DNA of 64,000 nt from Ruminococcus sp. (GTDB lineage Bacteria > Bacillota > Clostridia > Oscillospirales > Ruminococcaceae): assembly GCA_029062165.1 (NCBI GenBank), contig JAIDQQ010000023.1:338468-402467 (forward strand), given 5' to 3'. The notes below the pieces were generated by a model, which worked only from the letters and a program-made list of their open reading frames with translations, ran no database searches and was not told where the DNA came from. Shown piece after piece: positions 52,637-61,739 of the stretch. Each line of letters starts with the position of its first letter. Position 1 is the first letter of the stretch. Made by a program: the position numbers and the translations under genes.

Positions 52637-53176
52637 TTGAATACGTATAAAATGAATATAGCCGGTCTGGAGCGTGAACTGACATTATGTCCGCTGAACG
52701 ATAAAGTTTCCATAGGAGCTTTTATAATGTTCTCGGACGTTGAATTAACAGTCGCCTGTGCAGAGGAACTCTTAAAGAAATGCGGAGATTTTGACGTAAT
52801 TCTCACAGCAGAATCAAAGGGCATTCCTATAGCTTACGAAATGGCGAAACAATCCGGTAAACCTTACGTTGTAGCACGTAAATCAATAAAACTTTACATG
52901 ACAGAACCGCTTTCGGTCTCGGTGAAGTCTATAACTACAGAAAAAGTACAGACTTTATACTTATCGCATGAAAAAGCAGAAATGCTCTCCGGAAAGAAAA
53001 TTCTGATAGTAGATGATGTCGTAAGTACCGGAGAATCTTTCAAGGCACTTGGACAGCTTGCGGAATCGGCAGGCGGTGAGGTTGTGACTTATTCCGCCGT
53101 ACTCGCTGAAGGTGACGCTTCAGAACGTAATGATGTAGTATTTCTTGAAAAACTCCCGCTTTTCTTCAATAGCTGA
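52637..53176 (+). CDS. Phosphoribosyltransferase (adenine PRT-like)
   Basis: A 179-residue type I PRTase fold. The PRPP loop is KILIVDDVVSTGESF; ILTAESKGIPIAYEMAKQSGKPYVVARKS resembles Apt and the related xanthine PRTases. Base specificity is uncertain. It begins with TTG (GGGGGA upstream), 14 nt after the HIT gene. Confidence 0.88.
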   Translation: MNTYKMNIAGLERELTLCPLNDKVSIGAFIMFSDVELTVACAEELLKKCGDFDVILTAESKGIPIAYEMAKQSGKPYVVARKSIKLYMTEPLSVSVKSITTEKVQTLYLSHEKAEMLSGKKILIVDDVVSTGESFKALGQLAESAGGEVVTYSAVLAEGDASERNDVVFLEKLPLFFNS

Positions 53177-53190
53177 AAATAATCCGTTTT

Positions 53191-53661
53191 ATGATTAACA
53201 AGGAACTGTTTGATTATTTGACAGACAATAATATAAAATACAGATTGTTAAATGAAAATGCGAGTAAAAAAATAATACAAAAAGTAGTTTCAATCGCCGG
53301 TGGAGAGGTACTGCATTATTTATGGAGTAATTATAAATCTGATAGCTTTATCGCACAAAAAAAGATTAGCTGTGACAAAGATATATATATTAAGACATTG
53401 AATAATATTTTGATTTTTGAAAATATGTTTTTGATTATTGATAAAACGTGTATTAATAATCTGAAAAATGACCTTGTGTTTGAGTTATCAGAATCGGAAA
53501 TGATTAAAATAATGTATGAATTTTACTGGGATTTAGATGAGATTTATATATCAGATTTAAATTTCAATTGTTTTGTTTCCGTGAATCATAATTTTGAGAT
53601 TTCATTATATGGTAACAAAAAATCAGATTTGTGCAGAAAAGTTGTTAAAAATTTTAAGTGA
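53191..53661 (+). CDS. Hypothetical AT-rich protein, 156 aa
   Basis: No family recognised. Predicted soluble alpha/beta protein with many Ile, Asn and Lys (DKDIYIKTLNNILIFENMF, MIKIMYEFYWDLDEIYISD). Its base composition is much AT-richer than the flanking PRT and comEC genes, suggesting recent acquisition. GGAA-type ribosome binding site is weak. It could be an immunity or defence-related orphan, but nothing in the sequence shows that. Confidence 0.65.
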   Translation: MINKELFDYLTDNNIKYRLLNENASKKIIQKVVSIAGGEVLHYLWSNYKSDSFIAQKKISCDKDIYIKTLNNILIFENMFLIIDKTCINNLKNDLVFELSESEMIKIMYEFYWDLDEIYISDLNFNCFVSVNHNFEISLYGNKKSDLCRKVVKNFK

Positions 53662-53670
53662 GGTAATTAT

Positions 53671-55743
53671 ATGAAACGGAAAATGATAGGTATAACAACA
53701 GGTTATATATCGGGATTATTTTTCGTTTCATTTTTTACAAAGGTGTGGCATCTGATTATACCGGCGTATGCGTTTCTTGTGTACGTCGTAATCGGAAAAC
53801 TTAAGAAATTTTCGATAAATGATTTCGCACTTGTAGCGATGTCATTTGCTATAGCGTTTCTAAGTGGCGAACTTTATACCCGATACGTCTATGAGGACAT
53901 TGTTAAATACGATAATGTTTCCGGTACATTTTCTGGTACTGTACAGTCATACGACTTATACGCCAACGACAAGGCACGGTACATATTAAAGGGAAAAATA
54001 GACAATATCCGGAGTGCTGAAATATCTGTCTTCACGAATGAACTTGATGTTGAATATGGCGACAGAGTCAGCATAGAAAACTGTACCTTTAAGAAAATTT
54101 CCGGCGATTATCTTTTTGACACCGAAACTTACTACAAGGCGGACGGTATTTTTCTTAATGCGGATAATCCGGAAAATATATCTGTTGAAAAACTCGGCAG
54201 ACTGAAGATAAAAAATTTTCTTATGGATTACAGGGAAAAAATTATTTCAGATTTCAGAATAAAACTCGGTGACGATTACGGCGGTTTTCTGTCGGGAATG
54301 GTATTCGGTGAAAAAAGTCATCTGAATGACGGCGTTAAAAATTCGCTTTATCGGACAGGTATAGGACACATTATGGCGGTATCGGGCTTGCATATATCGG
54401 TAATGTCTTTATTTTTAATGAAAATATTTAAACGTCTGAAAATAAATAAATTCGTATCATTCGGATTATTAAATATTTTCATGTTGCTTATGCTGATAAT
54501 GTCGGAAGTACCGGTATCAGCGGTCAGGGCGGTAATAATGGCTGATATAGCGTATTCTGCCGGATTTTTCCGACGGCGTAACGATACATTCAATTCACTG
54601 GCGGTAGCGGTACTACTGATATGCATTTCCAATCCGTATGTGATATATAGTCAGGGTTTTATACTGTCTGTAGGCGGTACTTTAGGTATCGGAGTTTTCG
54701 CACCGTATATGGTGAAGAATCTTCCGGCGGAAAAACTTCCGGAAAGAATAATCAGGGATTTTCTTATAATGCTGTTTACTACTCTTTTCATAATGCCGTT
54801 GAGTATGATATTTTTTGACGAAGTATCAATAGTTTCGCCGGTGACCAATATAATAATAGTTCCGTTGTGTACGTTCTGTATGGTAATGGGTATGCTTTAC
54901 ACGGTAACAGGCGGATTGCTTCCTGTACTGGAAATATCCGGCGGAATAATAAAAATAATCCTGTTCCTGTCCGAAAAGATTTCCGGACTTGATTTTTCGT
55001 ACATACGTTGCGGAAACGCTATTGCCGGAAAACTTGCGGTAATATGCGTTGTTGCGGTGGGAATGGTCAGAATATCCACCGGAAACAGAAAATTCATATC
55101 ACTTGCGATAGTTCTTTCATTAATGACGGTTTCCGTCGGAAATAAACTCTCCGAAAACAGACAGTATAATAAATTTCTGGTTGCGGTAGTCGGCAGATAC
55201 GAAAAGACCGCCGTAATAATATCGTATCACGGAAAAAATTATGTGATTGATTTTTCAGGCTACAGAAATCCGCAATACGTCAGTAAATATCTTGCGGAAA
55301 ATAATATTAAATCTGTAGATTATCTTGTATTGAATAAAGATGTACAGTCAATGTATATATCCTATATGAACGAATTTGACAATATAATTACAGAAAATAT
55401 TCTTGCATATGGAAATACTTATCCGTGCGGTGACGATAAAGCAGTTATTTTCAGTGATGGCTATCACATAGACGCCGAAAACTACAGTATCGTCTATGAG
55501 GATTATATTTTAAGAATAAAATATAAAAATTCCGAAATTGATTTAATTTCCGCACAGAATGAAGTTCCGGAAATCAGGGGGCTTACTGTATTTTACGGAA
55601 ATATCACGAAAAATACCGACTTACAGGACGACGAACACAGTATTTACCTTGACAGTAACAAAAATATCCGGCGTTCCGGAGTGAATAATTTCAGGATTGA
55701 AATTATTGCAGACGGAAAATACAGTATAGTACAGATGAGGTGA
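53671..55743 (+). CDS. comEC: ComEC/Rec2 DNA-uptake channel protein
   Basis: A 690-residue protein. N-terminal helices and an OB-like DUF4131 region come first. The Competence channel domain then carries SGMVFGEKSHL, GHIMAVSGLHISVMSLFL and PVSAVRAVIMADIAYSAGFFRRR. The C-terminal metallo-beta-lactamase-like domain is present in outline (VIDFSGYRNPQYVSKYLAENNIKSVDYLVLNKD), but the THxHxDH metal site is absent. ComEC moves single-stranded DNA across the membrane. AGTGAGGT lies before the ATG. Confidence 0.93.
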   Translation: MKRKMIGITTGYISGLFFVSFFTKVWHLIIPAYAFLVYVVIGKLKKFSINDFALVAMSFAIAFLSGELYTRYVYEDIVKYDNVSGTFSGTVQSYDLYANDKARYILKGKIDNIRSAEISVFTNELDVEYGDRVSIENCTFKKISGDYLFDTETYYKADGIFLNADNPENISVEKLGRLKIKNFLMDYREKIISDFRIKLGDDYGGFLSGMVFGEKSHLNDGVKNSLYRTGIGHIMAVSGLHISVMSLFLMKIFKRLKINKFVSFGLLNIFMLLMLIMSEVPVSAVRAVIMADIAYSAGFFRRRNDTFNSLAVAVLLICISNPYVIYSQGFILSVGGTLGIGVFAPYMVKNLPAEKLPERIIRDFLIMLFTTLFIMPLSMIFFDEVSIVSPVTNIIIVPLCTFCMVMGMLYTVTGGLLPVLEISGGIIKIILFLSEKISGLDFSYIRCGNAIAGKLAVICVVAVGMVRISTGNRKFISLAIVLSLMTVSVGNKLSENRQYNKFLVAVVGRYEKTAVIISYHGKNYVIDFSGYRNPQYVSKYLAENNIKSVDYLVLNKDVQSMYISYMNEFDNIITENILAYGNTYPCGDDKAVIFSDGYHIDAENYSIVYEDYILRIKYKNSEIDLISAQNEVPEIRGLTVFYGNITKNTDLQDDEHSIYLDSNKNIRRSGVNNFRIEIIADGKYSIVQMR

Positions 55744-55750
55744 TTTTTTT

Positions 55751-56812
55751 ATGCCGTCCACAGACTACAAAACTATTGAAAAAAATCTGAATAACGGAAA
55801 AATTGACAATCTTTACTACATATACGGACAGAACACTACAGGCGTACAGAAACTTACACGACAGCTTATAAAGGCAACAGTCGGGGAAAATGAAGATTTT
55901 TCGCTGACACGTTTCAACGGTAAGAAACTTGATTTTTCGGAATTACGTGATACTATACAGATAATGCCAATGATGTCGGAATATAACTGTATTCTTATAA
56001 ACGATTACGACTGCGAAAAACCTCGTGAGGAAATGCGGGGGCAGACTGCCGATTCTTTAAACAAAAAACTTATTGAAATTCTGAAAGATATTCCGGAAAC
56101 TACTGTAGTTATATTCAATGTCACCGGTTTTGAAATAAAGACAAAAAAAGGTAAAATTACCGACAAAAACAAGAAACTCGCTGATTTTGTCGCAAAAAAC
56201 GGTACTTTATGTGAAACAGGTCTGTTATCGCAGAAAGAAATGACAGATTTTATTTTATCCGGAGTTTCTGCCGGTGGAGCTTCCATTTCAAAGACTAATG
56301 CCCATGAACTCGCCGATATGTGTCTGTATGATATTCTTACAGTAGAGAACGAAATAAATAAATTATGTTCGTATGCACAGGGCAGGGAAATAACCCGTGA
56401 TATGTTGGAATTACTCGTACACAGACAGACTAATATTACGGTCTTTCAGTTGGCGGATGCCGTCGCCGGTTTCAACAGAATGTCAGCATTCAACGCCCTC
56501 AACGAACTTATGACCGATAAAAATAACCGTGGTAGTGTACTTGCTAATATAACAAATTCGTTTCTTGATATGTACAGGGCATCATGTGCGAAAGATTCCG
56601 GAAAAAATATTAATGATGTCATGAATGATTATTCTTATGTATGGGAATTTAAAGTAAAAAATGCATTCCGTGACTGTTCACGTATGAGTACCGCACGTAT
56701 AAGAGCTTGTATAAAAATTCTTCGTGATACCGCTGTGAAACTCAATTCAACGGCTGTTGACGAAAAAATAGTACTGGAGCAGGCTGTCACGGAAATGCTT
56801 ATGACTAAATAA
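55751..56812 (+). CDS. holA: DNA polymerase III subunit delta
   Basis: A 353-residue clamp-loader subunit: NLYYIYGQNTTGVQKLTRQLI at the start, ENEINKLCSYAQGREITRDML in the middle, and a helical collar domain at the C-terminus. Normal position behind comEC. It lies 7 nt after comEC, whose last bases (GAGGTGA) give its ribosome binding site. Confidence 0.93.
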   Translation: MPSTDYKTIEKNLNNGKIDNLYYIYGQNTTGVQKLTRQLIKATVGENEDFSLTRFNGKKLDFSELRDTIQIMPMMSEYNCILINDYDCEKPREEMRGQTADSLNKKLIEILKDIPETTVVIFNVTGFEIKTKKGKITDKNKKLADFVAKNGTLCETGLLSQKEMTDFILSGVSAGGASISKTNAHELADMCLYDILTVENEINKLCSYAQGREITRDMLELLVHRQTNITVFQLADAVAGFNRMSAFNALNELMTDKNNRGSVLANITNSFLDMYRASCAKDSGKNINDVMNDYSYVWEFKVKNAFRDCSRMSTARIRACIKILRDTAVKLNSTAVDEKIVLEQAVTEMLMTK

Positions 56813-56822
56813 CGGAGGCTAT

Positions 56823-57413
56823 ATGTTAAAAATCAATCAGGCGATAATAGTAGAGGGTAAATACGATAAAATAAAACTTTCTTCAGTAGTCGACGCCGTA
56901 ATAATAGTGACCGACGGTTTCAGGATTTTCAGGGATAACGAAAAACTTGAATTAATCCGTTACTATGCACGCAAAACAGGGATAATAATTCTTACTGATT
57001 CCGACAGTGCCGGACGTAAGATACGAGGCTATATAAAGGGAGCTGTAAATGACGGTAAAATAATAAACGTCTATATACCGGATATTTTCGGCAAGGAAAA
57101 ACGCAAGGAAAAACCATCAGCCGAGGGAAAGTTAGGCGTTGAGGGTATCGACAAGGATATTTTAACAGAATCTTTTAAAAAATCGGGAATACATTCCGAA
57201 GTAAGTACACGGAAAAAAGATATAACTAAATATACGCTTTATGAGTTAGGATTATCCGGCGGTAAGGACAGCAAGCAGTTACGGGAAAATTTACAGAAAA
57301 AACTAGGTCTGCCGTCGTTAATGTCAACCGGTTCGCTTATAGAGGTACTCAATACCATGATGACCAGTCAGGAACTTTCGGAATACGTTAAAAACTCCGG
57401 AGGTACAGAATGA
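56823..57413 (+). CDS. rnmV: Ribonuclease M5
   Basis: A 196-residue protein. The Toprim domain has VEGKYDKIKLS (Glu) and LTDSDSAGRKIRGYI (DxD), followed by a DUF4093-type C-terminal region. It matures 5S rRNA. ACGGAGG before the ATG. Confidence 0.92.
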   Translation: MLKINQAIIVEGKYDKIKLSSVVDAVIIVTDGFRIFRDNEKLELIRYYARKTGIIILTDSDSAGRKIRGYIKGAVNDGKIINVYIPDIFGKEKRKEKPSAEGKLGVEGIDKDILTESFKKSGIHSEVSTRKKDITKYTLYELGLSGGKDSKQLRENLQKKLGLPSLMSTGSLIEVLNTMMTSQELSEYVKNSGGTE

Positions 57414-58810
57414 CATACAGCAGTCTGTTATTTATATATGGCTTTCTGCCGGTATCGCTTGTAATTTACTGGATAACTCCTTCAAAACTGAAAAATATAT
57501 CACTGCTGATATTGAGTATTGTTTTCTGTACCGTAAACAGTTTACGGTTTCTTGAATTTATGGTAATATGTACTCTGATAAACTATCTTGACGGAATTTT
57601 AATCGACAGGTTACGGAGCAGGAAAATAATACCGGAAATTATGCTTTTTACCGGCATAACATTCAATGTCATTGTTTTTTTCATGTTCCGGACGGATTTT
57701 CTTGACATTTTCAAGGACAGACTGAAAATACCTGATACATTTTTCCCTGTGGGCGTATCGTTCGTGACGCTTACGGCAATAAGCTATATTACGGATATAT
57801 ACCGGAAATGCATACGTGCCGAGACGGATATTATAAAATTTTCGTTGTATATGATGATGTTTCCGGCGATAATAATGAGACCGGTAATAAGATACAATAC
57901 ATTCCGGCGTATGCTGAATGACCGCAAAATAACTGTATCCGAAGCCGGTACAGGACTGAAAATATTTGTCAAGGGGCTTACGGAAAAAGTAATAGCCGGT
58001 GATACAATGTATATGTTATATACGGCGGTCAGGAGCGTTGATATATGGGAGATGTCAGCGTTGAATGCGTGGTTAGGTATGACGGCATATATGTTAAGCC
58101 TTTACTTTACACTTTCGGGTATGGCTGATATGGGAAAGGGTATCGGGTATTGTTTCGGGTTCAGATTCCCGAACTGTTTCAATTATCCGGTATTCAGTAA
58201 CAGTATAAAGGATTTTTACTACAACTGGAATATACAGGTAGTGTACTGGTTCAGGCGGTACATAGCCAGACCTTTATATGAAATATGCGGAAGTCGTATA
58301 TACAGAAAGATAATTTTCATAGCCGTATGGTGTTGTATAGGAATGTGGTACAGATTTGATATAAACGGTCTTATTTTCGGCGGAATAATCGGTCTGACCG
58401 TCATTTCTGAAAGATATATCCGGAAATTCAGACTTCTTAAAATAACCGGAATAATCTACACATATGTGATAACAATAATATGTATGGTATTTCTTTCCGG
58501 CGAAAATATAAATTATTCCGTGAATTATCTTCTTGTACTTCTCGGCGGAAGTAAAATGTTTGCGGATTCAATGACATTATATATTTTCAAGTATTATATA
58601 GTATTTCTGCTTATATTTATATATTGTACTACAAGTCTTTTCAGGAATATGATAATGCGTTCCGGCAATGATTATATAATAAAAGCTATTGCAGTAATAT
58701 CGCCGGTTGTTACAATTCTTATGCTTATATTATGTACGGCACTTATTTCATATACCGGAAGTTCGGAGTTTTATCTGACCGGACTTCAGGAGAGGAGTTT
58801 TTTCCCATGA
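57410..58810 (+). CDS. MBOAT-family membrane protein lacking the catalytic histidines
   Basis: A 466-residue polytopic protein of AlgI/DltB type by layout: PVGVSFVTLTAISYITDIYR, then FYYNWNIQVVYWFRRYIARPLY, then IGMWYRFDINGLIFGG. In active MBOAT proteins these last two read (F)WRRWHISL..WFRDYLYIPLG and GLWHGA.W.F..WG. Here the first conserved His is Asn and the second is Tyr. It is coupled by a 4-nt overlap to a DHHW-type partner, the usual AlgI/AlgX-like pairing. It probably does not transfer acyl groups by the known mechanism. Otherwise the frame is intact and shows no decay. Confidence 0.85.
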   Translation: MTYSSLLFIYGFLPVSLVIYWITPSKLKNISLLILSIVFCTVNSLRFLEFMVICTLINYLDGILIDRLRSRKIIPEIMLFTGITFNVIVFFMFRTDFLDIFKDRLKIPDTFFPVGVSFVTLTAISYITDIYRKCIRAETDIIKFSLYMMMFPAIIMRPVIRYNTFRRMLNDRKITVSEAGTGLKIFVKGLTEKVIAGDTMYMLYTAVRSVDIWEMSALNAWLGMTAYMLSLYFTLSGMADMGKGIGYCFGFRFPNCFNYPVFSNSIKDFYYNWNIQVVYWFRRYIARPLYEICGSRIYRKIIFIAVWCCIGMWYRFDINGLIFGGIIGLTVISERYIRKFRLLKITGIIYTYVITIICMVFLSGENINYSVNYLLVLLGGSKMFADSMTLYIFKYYIVFLLIFIYCTTSLFRNMIMRSGNDYIIKAIAVISPVVTILMLILCTALISYTGSSEFYLTGLQERSFFP

Positions 58811-59943
58811 AAATTTCTGAAATATCCGGAAAAATAACAGCTTTTATGACTTTAACAGCACTTATCGCCGGATTTATACTTACTGTAACCGGAAAAAAAG
58901 ATGATTTTTCACTGAACGAAAACAGAAAGCTTGTTTCATTCCCTGAATTTTCATTAACGGCACTCACTGACGGTACTTACGGAAAACAACTGAATCAGTA
59001 TATCACAGACCATTTTTTCGGGCGTGAAAAATGGGTATCGGTACAGGCGGATATAAATTCATATATGGGCGAAAAAATAATGAACGGCGTCTATATGGAC
59101 AGTAAAGGACTTCTTGATGCGGAAGTGTCATCACGGAAGATTTCACGGAAAAATATAGAAGCGGTAAATAAATTTTTCGGAAACTATATCGGGACGGCAT
59201 ATTTTACGGCAGTACCGACTACTTCCGGAATATACGGCGACAGATTACCCGAATATCTCATGACCAACCCCGAAAAAAATCAGATAGATTTCTTATACGA
59301 CAATCTCACTGACGGCATACGGACTATTGATACATATAATATACTCCGTATGCTGAATGATAACTACATCTGCTACAGAAACGATACCAGACTTACAAGT
59401 TACGGTGCATACTACGTATATAAGACGGTCATTCAGAAATTAGGTTTCAGACCGTCTTCATATGACAAGTACACTATAAAGCATATCACAAGCGATTTTC
59501 GAGGGAATTTATATAACAGATGTCTGTATAACGGTACTGAACCGGATATACTTGATATTTATACTTATTCCGGCGGTGCAGAAGTAACAAGCTGTACGGC
59601 ATACTGCAACAATGGTATGACTTACCGGAAAACACTCAATGACGAAAAATTTCTTGAAAGCGGTGATATGTACAGAATGTATCTCGGCAATGAAGAGCCT
59701 TTTATCAGGATAAAGACTTCTGTAAACAATGAAAAGAAACTACTTCTTATAAAAGACAGTTATGCGGATTGTTTCATACAGTTTCTGATACAGCATTACA
59801 GCGAAATAGCGGTAGTATCTCCGGAACATATGGAAAAGCCGTTGAGTAGCTTTATAAATCCGGATAACTACGAACAGACTTTATTTTTGTTCGGCATAGA
59901 CAGTATGGGAAATGAAAATCTTTTTGACTTAATAAACAGATAA
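58807..59943 (+). CDS. DHHW/AlgX-like exported protein with altered active site
   Basis: A 378-residue protein with an N-terminal anchor (ITAFMTLTALIAGFILTVTG) and an SGNH-like DHHW domain. NENRKLVSFPEF and DHFFGREKWVSVQADI are typical. The motif normally written DHHWT..GAYYAY reads NDTRLTSYGAYYVY, so the His residues are gone. The nucleophile block survives as LLIKDSYADCF (usually GDSYA). ATG at 58807 with AGGAGAGGAG upstream. Paired with the MBOAT gene, which has lost its histidines too. Confidence 0.85.
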   Translation: MKISEISGKITAFMTLTALIAGFILTVTGKKDDFSLNENRKLVSFPEFSLTALTDGTYGKQLNQYITDHFFGREKWVSVQADINSYMGEKIMNGVYMDSKGLLDAEVSSRKISRKNIEAVNKFFGNYIGTAYFTAVPTTSGIYGDRLPEYLMTNPEKNQIDFLYDNLTDGIRTIDTYNILRMLNDNYICYRNDTRLTSYGAYYVYKTVIQKLGFRPSSYDKYTIKHITSDFRGNLYNRCLYNGTEPDILDIYTYSGGAEVTSCTAYCNNGMTYRKTLNDEKFLESGDMYRMYLGNEEPFIRIKTSVNNEKKLLLIKDSYADCFIQFLIQHYSEIAVVSPEHMEKPLSSFINPDNYEQTLFLFGIDSMGNENLFDLINR

Positions 59944-59961
59944 AGAAAGGAATTTATTATC

Positions 59962-60711
59962 ATGAAAGCATTGGTAACAGGTGCTACTTCCGGAATAGGA
60001 AAGGCTATAGCCATGAATCTTAACCGGCGTGGGTGGGATTTGATTCTGACCGGCAGAAACATAAAAATCCTTGAAAAATTAAAAAAATCTTTCGACGGAG
60101 ATACTGAAATAATAGTAGCTGATTTGTCCGAAAGAAAAGAAGTATTCAGAGTATATGATTTCTGTAAGGATAAAAATATAGATTTGCTTGTAAATAACGC
60201 CGGTTACGGAATTTTCGGAAAATTCCACGAAACTGACCTTAATGACGAATTATCCATGATTGACCTCAATATAACGGCACTCCACATACTGACCAAACTT
60301 TTTTTACGTGATTTCCGCAAACGTGACAGCGGATATATACTGAATGTCGCATCAGTAGCCGGATTCATGACCGGTGCATTGATGTCATCATACTACGCCT
60401 CAAAAAATTACGTAATCAGATTATCTTCTGCAATATACGAGGAGTTAAGACGTGAAAAATCGAATGTTAAAATAACCGTACTATGTCCAGGACCTGTCAA
60501 TACGAACTTCAATAACAGAGCAGGTGTTAATTTCAGCGTGAAGCCCATTACAGCGAAGTACACAGCGGAATACGGACTGAAAAGACTGTTTCAGGGGAGA
60601 TTTTTTGCGATACCGTCCATGAGTACAAAATTATGTGCAGTAGGTCAGCGGTTTGTACCGGAAAGAATTTTGTCGGCGATAGTCTATAACGTACAGAAAG
60701 CCAAACTATGA
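59962..60711 (+). CDS. Short-chain dehydrogenase/reductase
   Basis: A 249-residue SDR: TGATSGIGKAIAM binds the cofactor, LVNNAGYGIFGKF is the NNAG motif, and SSYYASKNYV carries the catalytic Tyr and Lys with an upstream Ser in NVASVAGF. An Arg at the end of strand 2 (LTGRN) suggests NADP(H). Substrate unknown; DltE-like members are typical. Confidence 0.93.
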   Translation: MKALVTGATSGIGKAIAMNLNRRGWDLILTGRNIKILEKLKKSFDGDTEIIVADLSERKEVFRVYDFCKDKNIDLLVNNAGYGIFGKFHETDLNDELSMIDLNITALHILTKLFLRDFRKRDSGYILNVASVAGFMTGALMSSYYASKNYVIRLSSAIYEELRREKSNVKITVLCPGPVNTNFNNRAGVNFSVKPITAKYTAEYGLKRLFQGRFFAIPSMSTKLCAVGQRFVPERILSAIVYNVQKAKL

Positions 60712-61247
60712 GAGATTTAAGTTATCGTGTGGCACTGGGTGGGATAGTATCGGCATTGTGTCTGACCGCTATGTTTTTCGCCGGAATAATGCCTGCATTG
60801 TACCTGTTATTGCCTATGGTTGCGGGCGTACTGATGATGATAATAGCGGTTGAAGTAAATACCGGCTGGGCGTGGCTGACGTATATAGCAGTCGGATTAC
60901 TTTCACTTTTCATAACGTTCGATAAGGAAGCCTCATTGATTTTCATAATGCTTTTCGGACATTATCCGATAATAAAATTCTATCTCGACAGGATAAAAAG
61001 CCGGTTTTTAAGGAATCTGATAAAATTTGCGGTATTTAATGTATGTGCGGTATCGTATTTTTTCGTGACGGTCTATATTTTCGGGCTTGACCAGATGTCA
61101 GAAGAATTTGAAGAGATAGGCAGATACGGAAGTTACGTCATGTTGGGACTATGTAATATTATTTTCGTGATGTATGACCTCAATCTTGATATGTGCAATC
61201 AGATGTACAGAAAAAAATTAATGCCACGTCTGAAAAGAAAAAAATAA
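60708..61247 (+). CDS. Unknown five-helix membrane protein
   Basis: A 179-residue protein with about five transmembrane helices (SALCLTAMFFAGIMPALYLLLP, GVLMMIIAVEV, TYIAVGLLSLFITF, NLIKFAVFNVCAVSYFFVTVY, YVMLGLCNIIFVMYDL) and a basic C-terminus. It resembles small S-component-like or DUF-type integral proteins of clostridia; no firm family. It overlaps the SDR by 4 nt and ends the operon. Confidence 0.75.
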   Translation: MRDLSYRVALGGIVSALCLTAMFFAGIMPALYLLLPMVAGVLMMIIAVEVNTGWAWLTYIAVGLLSLFITFDKEASLIFIMLFGHYPIIKFYLDRIKSRFLRNLIKFAVFNVCAVSYFFVTVYIFGLDQMSEEFEEIGRYGSYVMLGLCNIIFVMYDLNLDMCNQMYRKKLMPRLKRKK

Positions 61248-61264
61248 CATACGAAACGCAAAAA
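61245..61264 (+). repeat. Copy of the dispersed ACGAAACGCAAAAA motif
   Basis: TAACATACGAAACGCAAAAA, including the stop codon of the membrane-protein gene at its left end. Matches the copies at 5228-5248 and 6681-6701. Here it runs into the terminator stem. Confidence 0.5.
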
Positions 61265-61292
61265 ACGCTGAAATTTCTAACGGCGTTTTTTT
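61264..61292 (+). terminator. Terminator after the SDR/membrane-protein operon
   Basis: AACGCTG (61264-61270) pairs with CGGCGTT (61281-61287), extended by A/T pairs, followed by five more T. Confidence 0.88.
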
Positions 61293-61313
61293 GTTGCACG
61301 GAGATAACATTTC

Positions 61314-61361
61314 TTGACTTTTCATGAAAGTTAGTATATACTAATATTAGCAAACGCTAAC
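61314..61361 (+). promoter_or_regulatory. Promoter with twin palindromic operators (DUF2325 gene)
   Basis: TTGACT (61314-61319), 17-nt spacer, TATACT (61337-61342). Two palindromes of the form TTAGY-N4-RCTAA overlap it: TTAGTATATACTAA (61331-61344) covers the -10, and TTAGCAAACGCTAA (61347-61360) covers the start site. Their centres are 16 bp apart, about one and a half helical turns. This indicates a dedicated repressor. The TTAG...CTAA shape recalls metal-dependent DtxR/MntR-type sites, but the regulator is not identified. Confidence 0.75.
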
Positions 61362-61378
61362 ACAGGAGGTACAGAAAA

Positions 61379-61660
61379 ATGAGTGTAGTTATAATAGGCG
61401 GTAACGACTGTATGGTAAGAACCTACAAGGAAATATGCGGACAGTATAAATGTACGGCGAAAGTGTTCACGCATATGAAGACGAATCTAAGGAAACAGAT
61501 AGGAAATCCTGATTTACTCGTGATGTTTACCGGTACAATGTCGCATAAAATGGCAAGATGTGCTATAAGCGAAACAAAAGGTCTGCCGGTACGTGTGGAG
61601 CGTTCACATTCGGGTTCAGCATCGGCACTGAAGAATATCCTTGAAATGCACATAAAATAA
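61379..61660 (+). CDS. DUF2325 protein
   Basis: A 93-residue alpha/beta protein: SVVIIGGNDCMVRTYKEICGQY, then DLLVMFTGTMSHKMARCAISETKG, the DUF2325 pattern with conserved Cys and His that suggest metal binding. Function unknown in the family. CAGGAGGT lies before the ATG. It is monocistronic, between two terminators. Confidence 0.9.
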   Translation: MSVVIIGGNDCMVRTYKEICGQYKCTAKVFTHMKTNLRKQIGNPDLLVMFTGTMSHKMARCAISETKGLPVRVERSHSGSASALKNILEMHIK

Positions 61661-61670
61661 TCTGAAAAAG

Positions 61671-61692
61671 TCCTGTCTGACAGGATTTTTTT
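61671..61692 (+). terminator. Terminator after the DUF2325 gene
   Basis: TCCTGTC-T-GACAGGA, read as a 5-bp stem with a five-base loop, followed by seven T. Confidence 0.85.
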
Positions 61693-61739
61693 GTTTCTTA
61701 AGAATATATAAATTATTTCTGAATTTTCAGTGAAAACCC

